DNA of 64,000 nucleotides from Sporolactobacillus shoreicorticis (GCF_024125445.1 NZ_JAMXWM010000018.1:1-64000), one strand, 5' to 3'. Shown: positions 1-9,637, numbered from the stretch's first letter. Notes: generated from the sequence alone by a model not told the origin. Numbers and translations are program-made.

Positions 1-438
1 TGTATTAAAGAAGAACATTGCAAAGTGTCAAATGATTCATTAATTAATCGATTTAGTTAAATTGAGGGATGTCTTTTTTCTTGGATCAGAGAGGAACGAG
101 ACATCCTTCAGCCAACAACAAAATGTAAGCGCTATCTATAAAATCGCTAAAAAAGATTTTTATTGCAAATTTGTTTCTGGAGCATATGGAACTGTTTTGA
201 TGAATTGCGGTATGCGAGGGGCTGTTTGTCCCCTGTGTCAAGAATTAGAGAACGATTTAACAAGTCAAAACACGTTGAACCGGTTGGTACATTACCAATG
301 AATATATAGAAATAATAAAAACAGATCAAGGTGCATGGCAGTAATGAAAAGGACAGTTCGGGTAATCGTTAACAGATAGTTTGGGCATTTAATCAGCATA
401 TAACGACAAAACCTTAAATAAGGAAAGAGGTCTATTCC
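1..438. other. Intergenic leader upstream of MFS gene
   Basis: No convincing gene is seen. The only open frame (62-301, + strand) has no clear ribosome binding site and no recognisable family features. The stretch holds a perfect cre-type motif at 123-137 and a 7-bp inverted repeat (GGATGTC at 67-73, GACATCC at 100-106). It is probably the tail of an upstream transcription unit plus the control region of the transporter that starts at 439. Confidence 0.5.
123..137 (+). promoter_or_regulatory. Predicted CcpA cre site
   Basis: ATGTAAGCGCTATCT matches the Bacillus cre consensus WTGNAANCGNWNNCW at every defined position. It lies about 300 bp upstream of the MFS transporter at 439 and its aldolase remnant. 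Catabolite repression of a sugar-acid uptake unit would be typical, but the promoter itself was not identified, so the target gene is inferred. Confidence 0.5.
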
Positions 439-1740
439 ATGAAAAGTAATGGCTTGCCGTCCGTCCGCTGGGCTCGATTAATTCCTATTGTCTTCTTCAC
501 GTACAGTCTCGCATATCTTGATCGAGCAAATTACAGTTTTGGTGCTGCCTCAGGTATGGCGCATGATCTGAATATTACCGCAAGTATGTCCTCGTTGCTT
601 GGTGCTCTCTTTTTTCTCGGTTATTTTTTCTTTCAGGTGCCAAGCGCCGGCTATGCAGAGAAAAGAAGTGCAAAAAAACTTGTTTTCTGGTCGCTGATTA
701 CATGGGGGACCCTAGCGAGTTTAATTGGTATCGTCACAAACATCTATATGCTGCTTGTGATTCGCTTTTTGCTCGGCATTGTTGAAGCGGCGATCATGCC
801 GGCTATGCTGATCTTCCTCAGCCATTGGTTCACGAATGAAGAACGTTCGCGGGCAAATACGTTTTTAATTTTAGGCAACCCGATTACAGTGCTTTGGATG
901 TCGGTTGTATCCGGTTATCTATTAAACAGCTTTGGCTGGCGCTGGATGTTTATTATCGAAGGACTGCCATCTGTTTTATGGGCATTCATTTGGTGGAAAC
1001 TGGTTGATGACAAACCGAATGAAGCAAAATGGCTTGAGAATCATGAAAAACAGGCATTGAAGCAAGTTCTGGCCGACGAACAAAAAGGCTTTAAATCGGT
1101 ACCGAATTATCGGGCAGCTTTTAAGCAAAAGAATGTCATTTATCTGTGTCTGCAATATTTTTTTTGGAGCATCGGCGTCTATGGTTTTGTCATGTGGCTT
1201 CCGTCGATTATTAAATCGGCGCCAAACATCAGTATCGTAGAAACGGGCTGGCTCTCCTCCGCTCCTTATTTGCTGGCAGCTATTTTAATGGTCGTTTCCT
1301 CGTATTTTTCAGATAAATTGTTGAATCGAAAACTATTTGTTTGGCCGTTCCTGTTCGTCGGCGGGTTGGCATTTTATGCCTCATATCTTATCGGTCCGTC
1401 ACATTTTTGGATTTCTTTTTCGTTAATGGTCATTGCCGGCGGTGCCATGTATGCGCCTTACGGACCGTTTTTCGCCATTGTTCCTGAACTGCTTCCGCAA
1501 AATGTGGCAGGAGGAGCGATGGCTCTGATTAATAGTATGGGTGCGCTTGGTTCTTTTGTGGGCGCTTACTTTGTCGGTTTCTTAAATGGGGTAACCGGTG
1601 GATTCTCAGCTTCTTACATGTTTATGGCTGTTTCTTTAGGCATCGCCGTGATTTTCACCGTAATCGTAAAGGCGGGGAAAAACATTTCTTCAGATAATGA
1701 TCCACTCGGTGCAAACAAAGAGATCATTGTTGGGAAATAA
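439..1740 (+). CDS. MFS transporter, anion:cation symporter (sugar acid) type
   Basis: A 433-residue, 12-helix-type membrane protein of the major facilitator superfamily. The start region (RWARLIPIVFFTYSLAYLDR, then ANYSFG) resembles the anion:cation symporter branch that includes hexuronate, glucarate and phthalate permeases (ExuT/GudP-like). A GAGG-type ribosome binding site lies just before ATG 439. A decayed KDPG aldolase follows directly, which fits uptake of a hexonate or hexuronate, and a cre-like site lies upstream. The exact substrate cannot be read from the sequence. The gene appears intact. Confidence 0.85.
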   Translation: MKSNGLPSVRWARLIPIVFFTYSLAYLDRANYSFGAASGMAHDLNITASMSSLLGALFFLGYFFFQVPSAGYAEKRSAKKLVFWSLITWGTLASLIGIVTNIYMLLVIRFLLGIVEAAIMPAMLIFLSHWFTNEERSRANTFLILGNPITVLWMSVVSGYLLNSFGWRWMFIIEGLPSVLWAFIWWKLVDDKPNEAKWLENHEKQALKQVLADEQKGFKSVPNYRAAFKQKNVIYLCLQYFFWSIGVYGFVMWLPSIIKSAPNISIVETGWLSSAPYLLAAILMVVSSYFSDKLLNRKLFVWPFLFVGGLAFYASYLIGPSHFWISFSLMVIAGGAMYAPYGPFFAIVPELLPQNVAGGAMALINSMGALGSFVGAYFVGFLNGVTGGFSASYMFMAVSLGIAVIFTVIVKAGKNISSDNDPLGANKEIIVGK

Positions 1741-1794
1741 GAGAATCGCGGAGGAGGAATGATTGTGCCCTTATATTGTGCCCTTATTTCGTAA

Positions 1795-2156
1795 GGAAAC
1801 AGCTGCATTTGTTGTTTCTGTGTGCCCTTTGTTGCAGCAAGGTGCTTTCATACGATTGAGATTACGATGGAGTCTTTAGAGGCAGCTTAATCAAACGTGA
1901 TTTTTCGGACTTTTACGTCGGTGCTGGTTTTATTAAAAGTCTTCACGGTCCGCTCAGTGAAATTCCGCTGCTGGTTGCGGGTGACATCAATGTATCAAAT
2001 TGTACGAACTTTCTAAGTGTCGGGGCATGCGCTGTCGGTGATGGCTCCTCGATGATTCCGAAGCTGCCGTGGAAAGGAATGACTGGCAGGACAGTCCGGC
2101 AGTTATTCGGAGCCTGGAAAAACGCTGTTCAATTAAAGAAAGAAACAATTTCATAA
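1795..2156 (+). pseudogene. Decayed KDPG/KHG aldolase (eda-like)
   Basis: Fragments of 2-keto-3-deoxy-6-phosphogluconate aldolase are split between frames. One frame near 1840-1887 reads FHTIEITMESLEAA and then hits a stop. Another frame from about 1887 reads VGAGFIKSLHGPLSEIPLLV and then AGDINVSNCTNFLSVGACAV, ending at TAA 2154-2156. Those strings match the N-terminal substrate loop and the C-terminal phosphate-binding part of the family. About 80-100 residues between them, including the region expected to hold the Schiff-base lysine, are missing, and the start is lost. This is a remnant of a sugar-acid catabolic gene beside its likely transporter. Confidence 0.75.
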
Positions 2157-2167
2157 AATGAAAAAGC

Positions 2168-2203
2168 TAAGACGTGCCGGTCATTCCGACGCGCTTTTTT
2201 GTG
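2168..2203 (+). terminator. Intrinsic terminator after aldolase remnant
   Basis: CGTGCCGG and CCGACGCG pair across a short TCATT loop with one mismatch and are followed by six T residues. The hairpin ends the MFS/aldolase unit. Confidence 0.6.
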
Positions 2204-2304
2204 CGGAAAAAGATATGCCGTACCAAGCCGCGCTCAATGGGTGAGCGCAGTTAAATAACGGTATAATGAAAACAAAATCAATTTTTTGATGGGAGGAAGG
2301 ATGA

Positions 2305-2391
2305 GTGAATGCGGAGTCGCAGAGACGTGATCCGCTGCCCATTACGTTTACTTATGCACTTACGGAAAGAAAATTTGCCACAAACGATTAA
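2305..2391 (+). CDS. Possible 28-residue leader ORF
   Basis: GTG 2305 opens a 28-codon frame ending at TAA 2389-2391. It is 8 nt downstream of GGAGG (2292-2296), better spacing than the ATG at 2309 used by the long gene. It overlaps the start of the UvrA-like gene in another frame. If real, translation of the large gene might begin at the internal ATG 2354 and be coupled to this frame. No similarity is recognised. Confidence 0.2.
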   Translation: MNAESQRRDPLPITFTYALTERKFATND

Positions 2392-4864
2392 CATAGACCA
2401 CGCGTGTACCCATAATTTAAAGGATGTGACTGTTCAGATACCGCTACGTCAACAGGTTGTAATCGCCGGTGTTTCGGGATCGGGAAAATCCTCACTTGCA
2501 ATGGGGGTTCTCTATGCTGAAGGCAGCCGCCGTTATCTCGAAGGACTGTCGGCGTTCACACGGCGCAAGCTTCATCAGATGGAGCGTGCAGATGCAGAAA
2601 AGATTGAATTTCTTCCACCTGCGCTTGCCCTGCGCCAGCGTCCTCCGCTGCTCGGTCGCCGCAGTACGGTCGGAACCATAACGGAGATTTATAATCTCCT
2701 GAGACTTATGTTTTCTCGATTGGGCACACATCAATGTCCCAATGGACATAGGGTTCCTCCGTCTCTGACGGCTATTTTAAATGAAGCATGTGTGTGCCCG
2801 GAATGCAGTGCATCGTTTCCTTTGCCAAGCGCCGAAGCATTTTCATTCAATTCTGCGCTTGGTGCGTGTCCTGTATGCGGCGGACTCGGTGAACGCGCGG
2901 AAGTAGACCCGGCACTTGTGATCGCAGATGCCAATAAAACGATTCGACAAGGCGCAGTGGCTTCGTGGCGCGCGGCAGGCCGAGGCTATACGGTGCGTCT
3001 GGTTGCGCAGCTTGGTGTGCGCATTGATGTGCCATGGAGGGAGCTGAGCGATAAGGAGCGCGAGATTGTCCTTCATGGCAAACAGACAAAGCGTCCGCTG
3101 ACGTTTCACAACCGTGAAACAGGCGAGGAATATCCGATCACGTTTACCTACGACAATGCTGTTGAAGCGGTGCGGCAATTGCTCGCCGGCGACCGCAATC
3201 AGACCCGGTATGCACGCATGAAAAAATTTCTAAGTGTGCGGCGATGTGATCATTGCCATGGAATACGTCTGCGACCGGAAGCGCTGCTCACGCGGCTGTG
3301 CGGGCTGTCCATCGCAGAGGCTGCGGCATTAACGATTGATGAACTGAAGAATTTTACAGATGATTTATCGAACTATTTGGAAGCGTCGCTTCAGCCTGTC
3401 GCAAAGAAGCTGGCGGAGGAGATGCGCCGCGAAATTGCTCCGATACTGGAGCTTGAAATCGGCTATTTAACGCTGGATCGTTCCGGCGCGACCCTTTCAA
3501 CGGGAGAACGGCAGCGGCTTGAATTGCTTAACATGTCGAAAAGCCATTCAACAGGCATTCTTTATGTACTTGATGAACCCTCTGTCGGTTTGCATCCAGC
3601 AAATGTGGCCGGTTTGCAGCGAGTCATGCGGCGGATGGTCACGAACGGCAACAGTCTGGTTGTCGTGGATCACAACTTGGAAATCATTCGCGGAGCCGAT
3701 TACATGATCGAGATGGGACCGCAAGCCGGCGAACAGGGCGGACAGGTCGTTGCCGAGGGAACACCGAATCAGGTGGCACACATGCCGGATTCATTGACCG
3801 GCAACTATTTATCAGGACGCCGCGTTGTACATGGCCGAAAACGACGATCGATTAAGCGGAATCAGTCTTTTGTGGAGATAAGCGTTCATGATCTCCACAA
3901 CCTTCATGATGTAACGGCGCGCTTTCCACTTAATCGAATGACAGCAGTGACCGGTGTTTCCGGAGCGGGAAAGACGGCAATGGTTCAGGGAGCGCTCGTT
4001 CCGGCGATCCGTGCCCATCTTAATAAAACGGATTTGCCGATATCGGTCAGCCATTTGGCCGGCGCGACCGAAATCCGACGTATTCTCATTGTTGATGCGG
4101 CACCGATCGGCCGCAATGCACGTTCCACTCCGGCGACCTATACAGGAATTTTTGATCTGATTCGCGCTCTGTATGCCAAAGCTGCGGCGGAGGCAGGCAA
4201 GAAATGGGCTGCCGGTTATTTTTCATTTAATGTGAAAGGTGGTCGCTGCCCGGTTTGTGAAGGCCGGGGGGAAATGGCGCTTGACATGCAGTATCTGCCG
4301 GAGCAGCGCGTCTGCTGTCCGCATTGCGGCGGCACGCGTTACGAACAGGAAACTTTGACGGTTAAAATTCACGGCAAGTCGATTGCCGATGTATTGGCAA
4401 TGAACATTGATGAAGCCGCTGCCTTTTTTGCAAATGTTCCTGAATTAGCCGAACCGCTCCGTCTGCTCCAAAGCGTCGGTCTTGGTTATTTGCGACTTGG
4501 TGAATCGACACCGGGGCTTTCAGGCGGGGAGGCGCAGCGTATGAAACTTGCCGGTGAGCTGCAGAAACATCATCCGGGAACGCTCTATGTGCTTGATGAA
4601 CCGTCGACAGGATTGCATCCACAAAATATTGAGACGCTGCTTGGTGTATTGGATCGTTTGATGGCTGAGGATTCGACGGTTATTCTGATCGACCATGATC
4701 CTGATTTGATTGCGAATTGCGACTACGTCGTCGATCTCGGACCCGGCGGCGGTCCGTTCGGAGGGAAAATTGTTGCAGAAGGAACTCCAGAACAGGTTGC
4801 GAAAAATTCGCAGAGTCTAACGGGGAGATACTTAATGAATCGAATCCGTACGGGATCAAAGTAA
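2309..4864 (+). CDS. UvrA-like ABC protein (class II UvrA)
   Basis: An 851-residue twin-ABC protein of the excinuclease UvrA family. The first Walker A is GVSGSGKSS near residues 54-62. The first signature is LSTGERQR and the second is LSGGEAQR. Both halves have a D-E-P-S Walker B (DEPSVGLHP, DEPSTGLHP), and zinc-finger CxxC pairs lie in both halves (CPEC/CPVC and CPVC/CPHC). It is about 100 residues shorter than canonical UvrA (about 940-950), as expected for UvrA2-type paralogues linked to drug or DNA-damage tolerance. The first zinc module appears to follow Walker A at short distance, so the UvrB-binding region may be reduced. The start is uncertain: ATG 2309, or ATG 2354 in frame. Confidence 0.85.
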   Translation: MRSRRDVIRCPLRLLMHLRKENLPQTINIDHACTHNLKDVTVQIPLRQQVVIAGVSGSGKSSLAMGVLYAEGSRRYLEGLSAFTRRKLHQMERADAEKIEFLPPALALRQRPPLLGRRSTVGTITEIYNLLRLMFSRLGTHQCPNGHRVPPSLTAILNEACVCPECSASFPLPSAEAFSFNSALGACPVCGGLGERAEVDPALVIADANKTIRQGAVASWRAAGRGYTVRLVAQLGVRIDVPWRELSDKEREIVLHGKQTKRPLTFHNRETGEEYPITFTYDNAVEAVRQLLAGDRNQTRYARMKKFLSVRRCDHCHGIRLRPEALLTRLCGLSIAEAAALTIDELKNFTDDLSNYLEASLQPVAKKLAEEMRREIAPILELEIGYLTLDRSGATLSTGERQRLELLNMSKSHSTGILYVLDEPSVGLHPANVAGLQRVMRRMVTNGNSLVVVDHNLEIIRGADYMIEMGPQAGEQGGQVVAEGTPNQVAHMPDSLTGNYLSGRRVVHGRKRRSIKRNQSFVEISVHDLHNLHDVTARFPLNRMTAVTGVSGAGKTAMVQGALVPAIRAHLNKTDLPISVSHLAGATEIRRILIVDAAPIGRNARSTPATYTGIFDLIRALYAKAAAEAGKKWAAGYFSFNVKGGRCPVCEGRGEMALDMQYLPEQRVCCPHCGGTRYEQETLTVKIHGKSIADVLAMNIDEAAAFFANVPELAEPLRLLQSVGLGYLRLGESTPGLSGGEAQRMKLAGELQKHHPGTLYVLDEPSTGLHPQNIETLLGVLDRLMAEDSTVILIDHDPDLIANCDYVVDLGPGGGPFGGKIVAEGTPEQVAKNSQSLTGRYLMNRIRTGSK

Positions 4865-5030
4865 GCGATGTGACCGATAGCATATTGATTGTCATTTCCT
4901 TTTAGTGTCATAATGAAGCTATGGCAAATTTTTTTTATTGTCATGAGCGTTTGCGTGAAAAACGATGAATGATGTGAATTTTTATAGCGGCTCAGTCTAT
5001 GCAGATAAAAGATTATGAGGAGAGATGAAT

Positions 5031-6407
5031 ATGCGTTTTGTTCTGTTGTCGGGCGGGTCAGGGAAACGACTATGGCCATTGTCTAATGATGCGCGATCCA
5101 AACAATTTTTGAGAGTCCTTGAAGACCAGGATAATAAGCTGTCTTCAATGGTTCAGCGAGTGTTCGGCCAGCTGAAAGAAGTGGGACTTGGAAAGTCAAC
5201 AGTGATCGCCACCGGAAAAGGTCAGGTGGAAATGCTTGAAAGCCAGCTTGGCAAAGACGTGCCCTTAATTGTTGAACCGGAACGTCGGGATACTTTTCCG
5301 GCTATTGCACTTGCCGCTGCCTATCTCTATACAATGATGGACACATCACTTGATGATGCGGTGGCTGTGCTCCCAGTCGATCCTTACGTCGACACCGCCT
5401 TTTTTAAGCGTATCCTTGATCTGGAAAATTTGCTCGGTGAAACGAAGGCCGATCTGGCACTGATGGGTGTCAAACCAACCTATCCGTCGGAAAAATATGG
5501 CTATATCGTTCCCGTTAAAGGTGCGAATAAAGCGTTTATTAAAGTCGACCACTTCACTGAAAAACCAAATGCGGAGCTGGCGAAGATGCTAATTAAAGAT
5601 TCCGCTCTCTGGAATTGCGGTGTGTTTGCATTCCGTTTGAACTATGTCATTTCTATTTTGGAATCACTTGGTCTGCCATTCAACTATGAGGAGCTTTCAC
5701 AGCAGTTCACCAAGCTGCCGAAAATCAGCTTTGATTATGCGGTTGTGGAAAAAGCGAAGAACATTGTCGCGCTTCCGTATGACGGTTTTTGGAAGGATCT
5801 CGGTACTTGGAATACGCTGACGGAAGAGATGGCAACCAAGCAGATCGGCAAAGGCATCATCAGCGACGATTCGGAAAACACAAATTTGATTAATGAACTT
5901 GATCTGCCGGTTACAGTACTCGGTGTTTCCAATGCGGTTGTTGCGGTCAGCCCGGACGGCATCCTCGTATCGGATAAGGAACAGAGTCCGCGCATTAAAG
6001 AAGTGATGAAGGGCTTTGATCAGCGTCCGATGTATGAAGAACGCCAATGGGGTTCCTATCGCGTTCTCGATTATTCACGTTACTCGGTTAATAATGAAGA
6101 AGTACTGACTAAAAAGATCGTGATCAAAGAAGGCGTGAACCTCAGCTATCATTGCCATCACATGCGCAAGGAAGTATGGACGATTATCAAAGGAAACGGC
6201 CGTTATGCGGAAAACGGCGTGATCCGTTCGATCAGGCCTGGCGATGTTGTCATCGTTACAGCAGAAACACTTCATGCGATTAAAGCCGATGAAGCACTCG
6301 AATTGATTGAGGTACAGATCGGCAGTCAACTGATTGAAGAGGACATTGACCGCAAGTACATGAAGTGGGGAGACATCGAAGCGAATTGTTCACAGGTGCG
6401 CGGATAA
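5031..6407 (+). CDS. manC: Mannose-1-phosphate guanylyltransferase with cupin domain
   Basis: A 458-residue enzyme of the ManC/AlgA type that makes GDP-mannose from mannose-1-phosphate and GTP. The N-terminal nucleotidyltransferase motif LSGGSGKRLWPLS is near residues 6-18. The C-terminal third is a cupin like phosphomannose isomerase type II (SYHCHHMRKEVWTIIKGNGR, then GDVVIV and the conserved ETLHAI), so it may be bifunctional. ATG 5031 is preferred because GAGGAG (5017-5022) lies 8 nt upstream; ATG 5025 is too close. It stands alone. A class I isomerase is at 46.7 kb and a glycosyltransferase at 52 kb, possible partners in GDP-mannose use. Confidence 0.85.
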   Translation: MRFVLLSGGSGKRLWPLSNDARSKQFLRVLEDQDNKLSSMVQRVFGQLKEVGLGKSTVIATGKGQVEMLESQLGKDVPLIVEPERRDTFPAIALAAAYLYTMMDTSLDDAVAVLPVDPYVDTAFFKRILDLENLLGETKADLALMGVKPTYPSEKYGYIVPVKGANKAFIKVDHFTEKPNAELAKMLIKDSALWNCGVFAFRLNYVISILESLGLPFNYEELSQQFTKLPKISFDYAVVEKAKNIVALPYDGFWKDLGTWNTLTEEMATKQIGKGIISDDSENTNLINELDLPVTVLGVSNAVVAVSPDGILVSDKEQSPRIKEVMKGFDQRPMYEERQWGSYRVLDYSRYSVNNEEVLTKKIVIKEGVNLSYHCHHMRKEVWTIIKGNGRYAENGVIRSIRPGDVVIVTAETLHAIKADEALELIEVQIGSQLIEEDIDRKYMKWGDIEANCSQVRG

Positions 6408-6449
6408 AATAGATGCAAGCTGAGCGGCATTTGAACACTAAGTTCATTC

Positions 6450-6650
6450 CAGATACGTAAGCGCGAGACGCCTGCGGGAGTGCAGGCCAAAAGGAGACCC
6501 CGCAGATCTCAGCCTGTCTGAGGAGGCTCTTGGACTGCCTGCGGCAAGCGAGCAGCTGAAGTGTCGCTCAGGAATAAGATTGAGAATCCAAGTCGCGTCC
6601 CGAGCGGCCGCAGAGGACTAGGCGTTTTTTGCCCGGTTTTTCTAATATTA
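6450..6650. repeat. Dispersed intergenic repeat, family A
   Basis: A GC-rich block begins GCGAGACGCCTGCGGGAG and continues through CTGCAGGCC-like and GAGGCTCTTGGACTGCC segments to a T-rich end (TTTTTTGCCCGGTTTTTCT). Related blocks occur at 25005-25110 and 50300-50470, and the tail motif recurs at 6960-7030 and 42860-42925. No protein is encoded. It resembles the degenerate intergenic repeats common in Bacillaceae. Confidence 0.6.
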
Positions 6651-6734
6651 TAAGAAAGTATATAAATTTAAGGAAAATAGTGCAACTAAGTCTTCGCCTT
6701 CGTCAGAGGCTTGGCGAAGCCAAGTTTTCTAATA

Positions 6735-7035
6735 AGATAAGAAAGTTTAGCATTTTGGACTGTTGATATGACGACAAGATCATAAGATTAGTTGGGTGAT
6801 CAGGTAAGCGTCCAATCTGCGAAATAACTGGAAAATCTCCGTTTATATTTCGTTACTTAATGAAGAACCAAAGTGATTTATGAAATAGAAATGTCTGTTC
6901 AAGGTTGATGATTCAAAACCGCATTTGGAGCGAAAGCCATCACGTTCTGTGAAAGTACGTCCTGCACGCAACGCGAAAGCCACGGCCTCCTGCGGAAGTA
7001 AGAACCGGGCGTTTTTTATCCGCTTTTTCATTGGC
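6735..7035. repeat. Dispersed repeat family B plus tail of family A
   Basis: A stretch from about 6735 to 6850 (GATAAGAAAGTTT, then GTTGATATGACGACAAGATC, GGGTGATCAGGTAAGCG and CGAAATAACTGGAAAATCTC) is repeated at 55833-55950 and, less closely, at 42600-42690. From 6960 the block ACGCGAAAGCCACGGCCTCC and CGGGCGTTTTTTATCCG matches 42868-42925. The region 6408-7176 holds no gene apart from these repeats. Confidence 0.65.
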
Positions 7036-7176
7036 TGAAATTTTACACAGCGCCCCACAATTATAATCTATGGCTCATTAATTAAGAATAATTGGGAAAC
7101 GATTTGTCATCTTTTTAGTTTCGTAGTAAGTGGAAAATGTTTAATAGATAACAGTAATAAGAAAGGGGTGGCTACA

Positions 7177-7971
7177 TTGACAGTTGGTTCTCCTGTTCAT
7201 CTAGCATATGGAGATGCCCAATCACAATTTGGCGTATTACGTGTTCCCAAGTTGACCGGGCGTTGTCCTGTCGTTGTTACGATTCATGGGGGATTCTGGA
7301 AATCAAAATACGGTCTTGAAGAAGTTGACCCTCTTGATGAAGATTTAGTTCAACGTGGTTACGCTACTTGGAATATTGAGTACCGTCGTGTAGGAGAAGA
7401 CGGGGGAGGGTGGACAGGGACATTTCATGATGTCGTGGATGCTGTTAATCATTTGAACAAGCTTGTAGAACGGTACCCACTTGATATATTTCGTGTGATT
7501 ATTCTCGGACATTCAGCGGGAGGACATTTAGCTCTTTGGTTAGCATCTCGACTTGGTAAGACTGAGGCGGATGAAATGGGCAATGTTTTGCAGATTCCAA
7601 TTAAAGGTGTCCTAAGTCTGGCAGGGGTTTCGGATTTACAAAAAATGTGGGAAAGTGATATCAAGAAGGGGATTAGTAGTCCCGTAGCTTCTTTTATGGG
7701 TGGAACTCCACATGAAGTACCTGAGCGCTATTGCTTCGCTTCACCTTATGAATTATTGCCTATGCATATTAAGCAAGTTTTAGTTCATGGTGAACTTGAT
7801 TGCGATGTTCCAGTTGAATTGAGTGTTAACTATCATCGAAAGGCTATTGAATGGGGTGATAGGGCCGGTTTGATCGTGTGTCCGGAAGCAGATCATTTTA
7901 AGATTATTGATCCGTCGTCATCAGCGTGGCGTTCGGTGGCTGATTCGTTGGAAACTTTATTAAGGCGTTAA
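7177..7971 (+). CDS. Alpha/beta hydrolase (esterase / kynurenine formamidase-like)
   Basis: A 264-residue alpha/beta hydrolase. It has an oxyanion HGG motif (TIHGGFWKSK), the nucleophile elbow GHSAGGHLALWLA, an acid-bearing GELDCDVPVELS segment and a final histidine in EADHFK, so the catalytic triad seems complete. This arrangement matches the HSL/BD-FAE and kynurenine formamidase-like group acting on small esters or amides. TTG 7177 is chosen because AAAGGGG (7162-7168) lies 8 nt before it; GTG 7168 overlaps that site. It is monocistronic and flanked by repeats. Substrate unknown. Confidence 0.75.
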   Translation: MTVGSPVHLAYGDAQSQFGVLRVPKLTGRCPVVVTIHGGFWKSKYGLEEVDPLDEDLVQRGYATWNIEYRRVGEDGGGWTGTFHDVVDAVNHLNKLVERYPLDIFRVIILGHSAGGHLALWLASRLGKTEADEMGNVLQIPIKGVLSLAGVSDLQKMWESDIKKGISSPVASFMGGTPHEVPERYCFASPYELLPMHIKQVLVHGELDCDVPVELSVNYHRKAIEWGDRAGLIVCPEADHFKIIDPSSSAWRSVADSLETLLRR

Positions 7972-8157
7972 TGTAATTCCAACTCTTGCCCCCTCTGTTA
8001 AGAAACCTGATTCATTCAGTCCATGTCAATATTGCGCACCATGTCTGTACTACAAAATAATGATTAAACCAATTTTGATTTGCTGCAAAGCAGCACAAGA
8101 TACGTTTCCGAATTTTTCCTTGTTTACTGCTTTGTGCTAGAATGCTTAATAGATGAG

Positions 8158-8200
8158 CTGTTCGCGTCAAAGGATTATCGCTTGAATACTTTGCGAACAG
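8158..8200. promoter_or_regulatory. Inverted repeat upstream of pepV
   Basis: CTGTTCGC (8158-8165) and GCGAACAG (8193-8200) are perfect 8-bp inverted copies separated by 27 nt, in the 5' region of the dipeptidase gene. It could be a regulator-binding site or an RNA hairpin. No T-run follows, so it is not a terminator. Confidence 0.35.
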
Positions 8201-8230
8201 GCAACTATTTGATAAAAAGGACGGTTAACA

Positions 8231-9637
8231 ATGAGCCAAGTGAACGTGAAATCAAATAAAGATGCGTTTTTGGAAGATCTCTCCGCGCTCATTTCGATTC
8301 CGAGCACGAAGGATGCAAGTCAGGCAAAGGAGGGCGCTCCATTCGGACCGGGGCCGCTCGCTGCATTGGAAAAAATATTGGAAATGGGCGACAGGGATGG
8401 GTTTCGCACAAAAATGCTTCAAGGATACGCCGGCTACATTGAGTACGGTCCGGAAGATGCGGAGGATTACATCGCCGTGCTTGGTCATGTGGATGTCGTT
8501 CCTGCGACCGGCAAATGGGCGCATGATCCGTTTACCGCACACGTGGAAAACGGGACCCTCTACGCGCGCGGAGCAATTGATGACAAAGGACCGACGATGG
8601 CTGCTTATTACGCACTCAAAGCGCTGAAGGAATCCGGCGCGCCGATTAAGAATCGAATTCGCCTAGTCATCGGAACAGACGAAGAGAGCGGCTGTGCATG
8701 CATGCAAAAGTATAATGAGTTGGAACCGATGTCGCTGTTCGGTTTTGCTCCTGATGCCGAATTTCCACTGATTTTTGCTGAAAAAGGCCAAATTCGTGCG
8801 TGGATCAAGCTTCCGCAGACTGTCGGTGACGCTCCGGTGCATATCAGCTCCTTCTACTCGGGCGAGCGGATTAACATGGTGCCGGATCATGCCTATGCTA
8901 TTTTGGCCGGTACAGAAGCAGAAAAGTGGTCTGCACATGCGCAAGCTGAACTTAAAGCAAAAAAAGTACCGCTCACTGTGGAAAATACAGAACAGGGAAT
9001 AAAGCTGACTGTAAAAGGCCAATCGGCACACGGCTCGGAACCAGCGGGCGGTGTCAATGCGGCATTTCTGCTCGCCGCGGCTTTAAAAGAACTGCCGCTT
9101 ATTCCAACTGAACAGGCGTTTATTGATCTGCTCGCTGATACGTTGACTAATGATTTTGGCGGCGAACGCCTTGGAATCAAGTACCATGACGACGTTTCCG
9201 GTGAACTGACCGTGAACGTCGGCGTGATCCGCTTTGGAGAAGCGGGCGGCACCGTCTCGCTCGATATTCGCTGCCCGATCAAAGCCTCATTGGATGAATT
9301 AACCAAGACACTCACAGCTTCTGTAGAAAAGCTCGGTCTGTCCATTGGCGAACTTGGAACAAGCAAACCGCTGTACATGGACCCAAAGCATCCGGCCGTG
9401 CAAATTTTGAAGAATGTTTATGAAAAGCATATGGGTCTGAAGAATGTCGAACTGCTCACCAGCGGAGGCGGTACTTACGCGCAGTATCTTGACGCAGGGG
9501 TTGCGTTCGGCGCCTGCATGCCGGGCTATCCGTACACCGGTCACCAGGTGGATGAACATGTCAAAGTAGACGATCTGCTGCTGGCGTCGGAAATCTATGC
9601 GGATGCAATGGCCGAACTTGGAAATCTTGAAAAATAA
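8231..9637 (+). CDS. pepV: Dipeptidase PepV (M20 family)
   Basis: A 468-residue cytosolic zinc dipeptidase that cleaves dipeptides, usually with an unblocked N-terminus. Metal-site signatures of M20 peptidases are visible: LGHVDVVPATGKWAHDPF, GAIDDKGPTMA, the general-base pair in GTDEESGC, and a late histidine in YTGHQVDEHV. Length matches Lactobacillus and Bacillus PepV (about 465-470). AAAGGACGG precedes ATG 8231. A strong terminator follows, so the gene appears monocistronic. Confidence 0.92.
   Translation: MSQVNVKSNKDAFLEDLSALISIPSTKDASQAKEGAPFGPGPLAALEKILEMGDRDGFRTKMLQGYAGYIEYGPEDAEDYIAVLGHVDVVPATGKWAHDPFTAHVENGTLYARGAIDDKGPTMAAYYALKALKESGAPIKNRIRLVIGTDEESGCACMQKYNELEPMSLFGFAPDAEFPLIFAEKGQIRAWIKLPQTVGDAPVHISSFYSGERINMVPDHAYAILAGTEAEKWSAHAQAELKAKKVPLTVENTEQGIKLTVKGQSAHGSEPAGGVNAAFLLAAALKELPLIPTEQAFIDLLADTLTNDFGGERLGIKYHDDVSGELTVNVGVIRFGEAGGTVSLDIRCPIKASLDELTKTLTASVEKLGLSIGELGTSKPLYMDPKHPAVQILKNVYEKHMGLKNVELLTSGGGTYAQYLDAGVAFGACMPGYPYTGHQVDEHVKVDDLLLASEIYADAMAELGNLEK

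Noticed and set aside
62-301. 79-codon frame on + strand
   Set aside because: No ribosome binding site, no recognisable family, and it overlaps a cre site and an inverted repeat; treated as control DNA.
8893-9378. 161-codon minus-strand frame
   Set aside because: Antisense shadow of pepV.
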